Below, one piece after another: positions 63,188 through 64,000 of a stretch of DNA of 64,000 bases (positions are counted from its first letter, which is position 1; each line of letters opens with the position of its first letter). Source of the stretch: Solen grandis. Lineage: Eukaryota; Mollusca; Bivalvia; Adapedonta; Solenidae. The DNA is taken from positions 65,368,035 to 65,432,034 of the forward strand of contig CM037781.1 in NCBI GenBank assembly GCA_021229015.1, in the 5' to 3' direction. The notes below the pieces were generated by a model, which made no database searches, was not told where the DNA came from, and saw only the letters and a list, made by a program, of their open reading frames with translations. A program made the translations under genes and the position numbers.

Positions 63188-64000
63188 AATATCCGGTTGC
63201 ATACAAATCCAGTGAAAAGTACATTGAAACTCTTTGAAATTATATGTGTCAGCAATTTGCCTCAGGACTTTAAATTTCTTACAAATAATGGCAGATTGCT
63301 TACAGACTGCTTTAACCAAAGACCACATTTTCTCTTTTGTTTCTCTTTTTTTGCATGAGTTTGGTCTTGTGGTTTTATGGATTTTGTTAATATAAAATAA
63401 AATCGTTTTTATATCTAAACAGATATTTTTAATCATGATAAGAATTATCCTCATGGTTTCTACAAAATAAACTGAAATGTCTTTAGGTAGTGTGAAGCTG
63501 AGATCTGAAAATTTTAAAAATCATATCAAGGAATTACTGTTAAACAAACTTCTGAGTTTATTGATAAAATTGATCCATTTACTACTAAAAATTGAAATTA
63601 ATTATTAATTTGATTGTTACATCAAAAAATCATGTAATATTTTTATAAATTGATTATATTTTTAGAAAATGTTGTATTTAATTATAAGACAGTATTTAAT
63701 TATAAGACAGTATGATATTAAATGCATGTATATATAGGTATGTAACTGAAGTTCAAATGTTATGGTGAAAAGTGTGTGTATGTTACTACAGATACAAATT
63801 TTGGCTTACCTTTCTTCTTTAATTTCCGTTGTAATGATTTTTTTTTCAGATTGTGAGAATTCAGAATTAATTGACATACTAAAAAGGTTGAAGTGTCATT
63901 TTTCAGAACCTGTATGTCCAAACCTTTGAGAAAAAAAGTGTTCAAAACAACTCATTTTGATGTTTCATCAAAAAATACATTTTATGGCATTAAAAACAAT
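63188..64000. other. Intergenic, no gene seen
   Basis: AT-rich. A 17-bp direct duplication (GTATTTAATTATAAGAC) at 63673-63706. No coding support. Confidence 0.5.

Overview
This is a metazoan nuclear fragment, AT-rich, intron-rich and full of repeats, most likely from a bivalve mollusc. That call rests on a complete animal-type ORC1 gene, an orexin/allatotropin-receptor-like GPCR, and repeat families I associate with bivalve genomes (tRNA-derived SINEs, elements with AGAGGGCC/GCTCACCTGAG ends, a Ngaro-type retrotransposon). Species is not determinable from sequence alone. One 100-N assembly gap lies at 27501-27600.

Layout. 1-13.7 kb holds no supported host exon. It contains a decayed Tc1/mariner transposase, a 57-bp minisatellite (10 units), a 5'-truncated non-LTR retrotransposon with a restriction-like endonuclease, a 45-bp inverted repeat, a 32-bp minisatellite array of about 1.2 kb, and a 1.75-kb element built of about ten 145-bp units. 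13.7-25.7 kb carries the last three coding exons (TM6, TM7, tail) of a rhodopsin-class neuropeptide GPCR on the plus strand; earlier exons were not found here. 25.7-35.9 kb is repeat-rich, with two weak minus-strand exon-like segments and a LINE reverse transcriptase relic. 35.95-61.89 kb is ORC1 on the plus strand: 15 coding exons, about 966 residues, with BAH, disordered, AAA+ and winged-helix parts, and an E2F-type site 28 bases before the ATG. Two single-base frame disruptions (exons 7 and 10) interrupt the reading frame as assembled.

Mobile DNA dominates the ORC1 introns: two related SINE families, a TTA-flanked MITE, a hAT-like element, a TTAA-flanked piggyBac-like MITE (four copies in the window), a GTA-flanked foldback MITE, and in intron 9 a 7.15-kb Ngaro-class tyrosine-recombinase retrotransposon on the opposite strand. 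That element has Gag, RT/RNase H, tyrosine recombinase and SGNH hydrolase frames, split A1/B1A2/B2 repeats and a TTTAT recombination core; its RNase H has lost the segment that should carry one catalytic Asp.

There is no operon logic, as expected for an animal genome. I found no convincing undescribed molecular system. The most informative structures are the Ngaro copy with its readable integration core, the piggyBac-like MITE family with a conserved hairpin, the modular bivalve repeats with shared ends, and the ORC1 features (E2F site, changed BAH cage, frame breaks).
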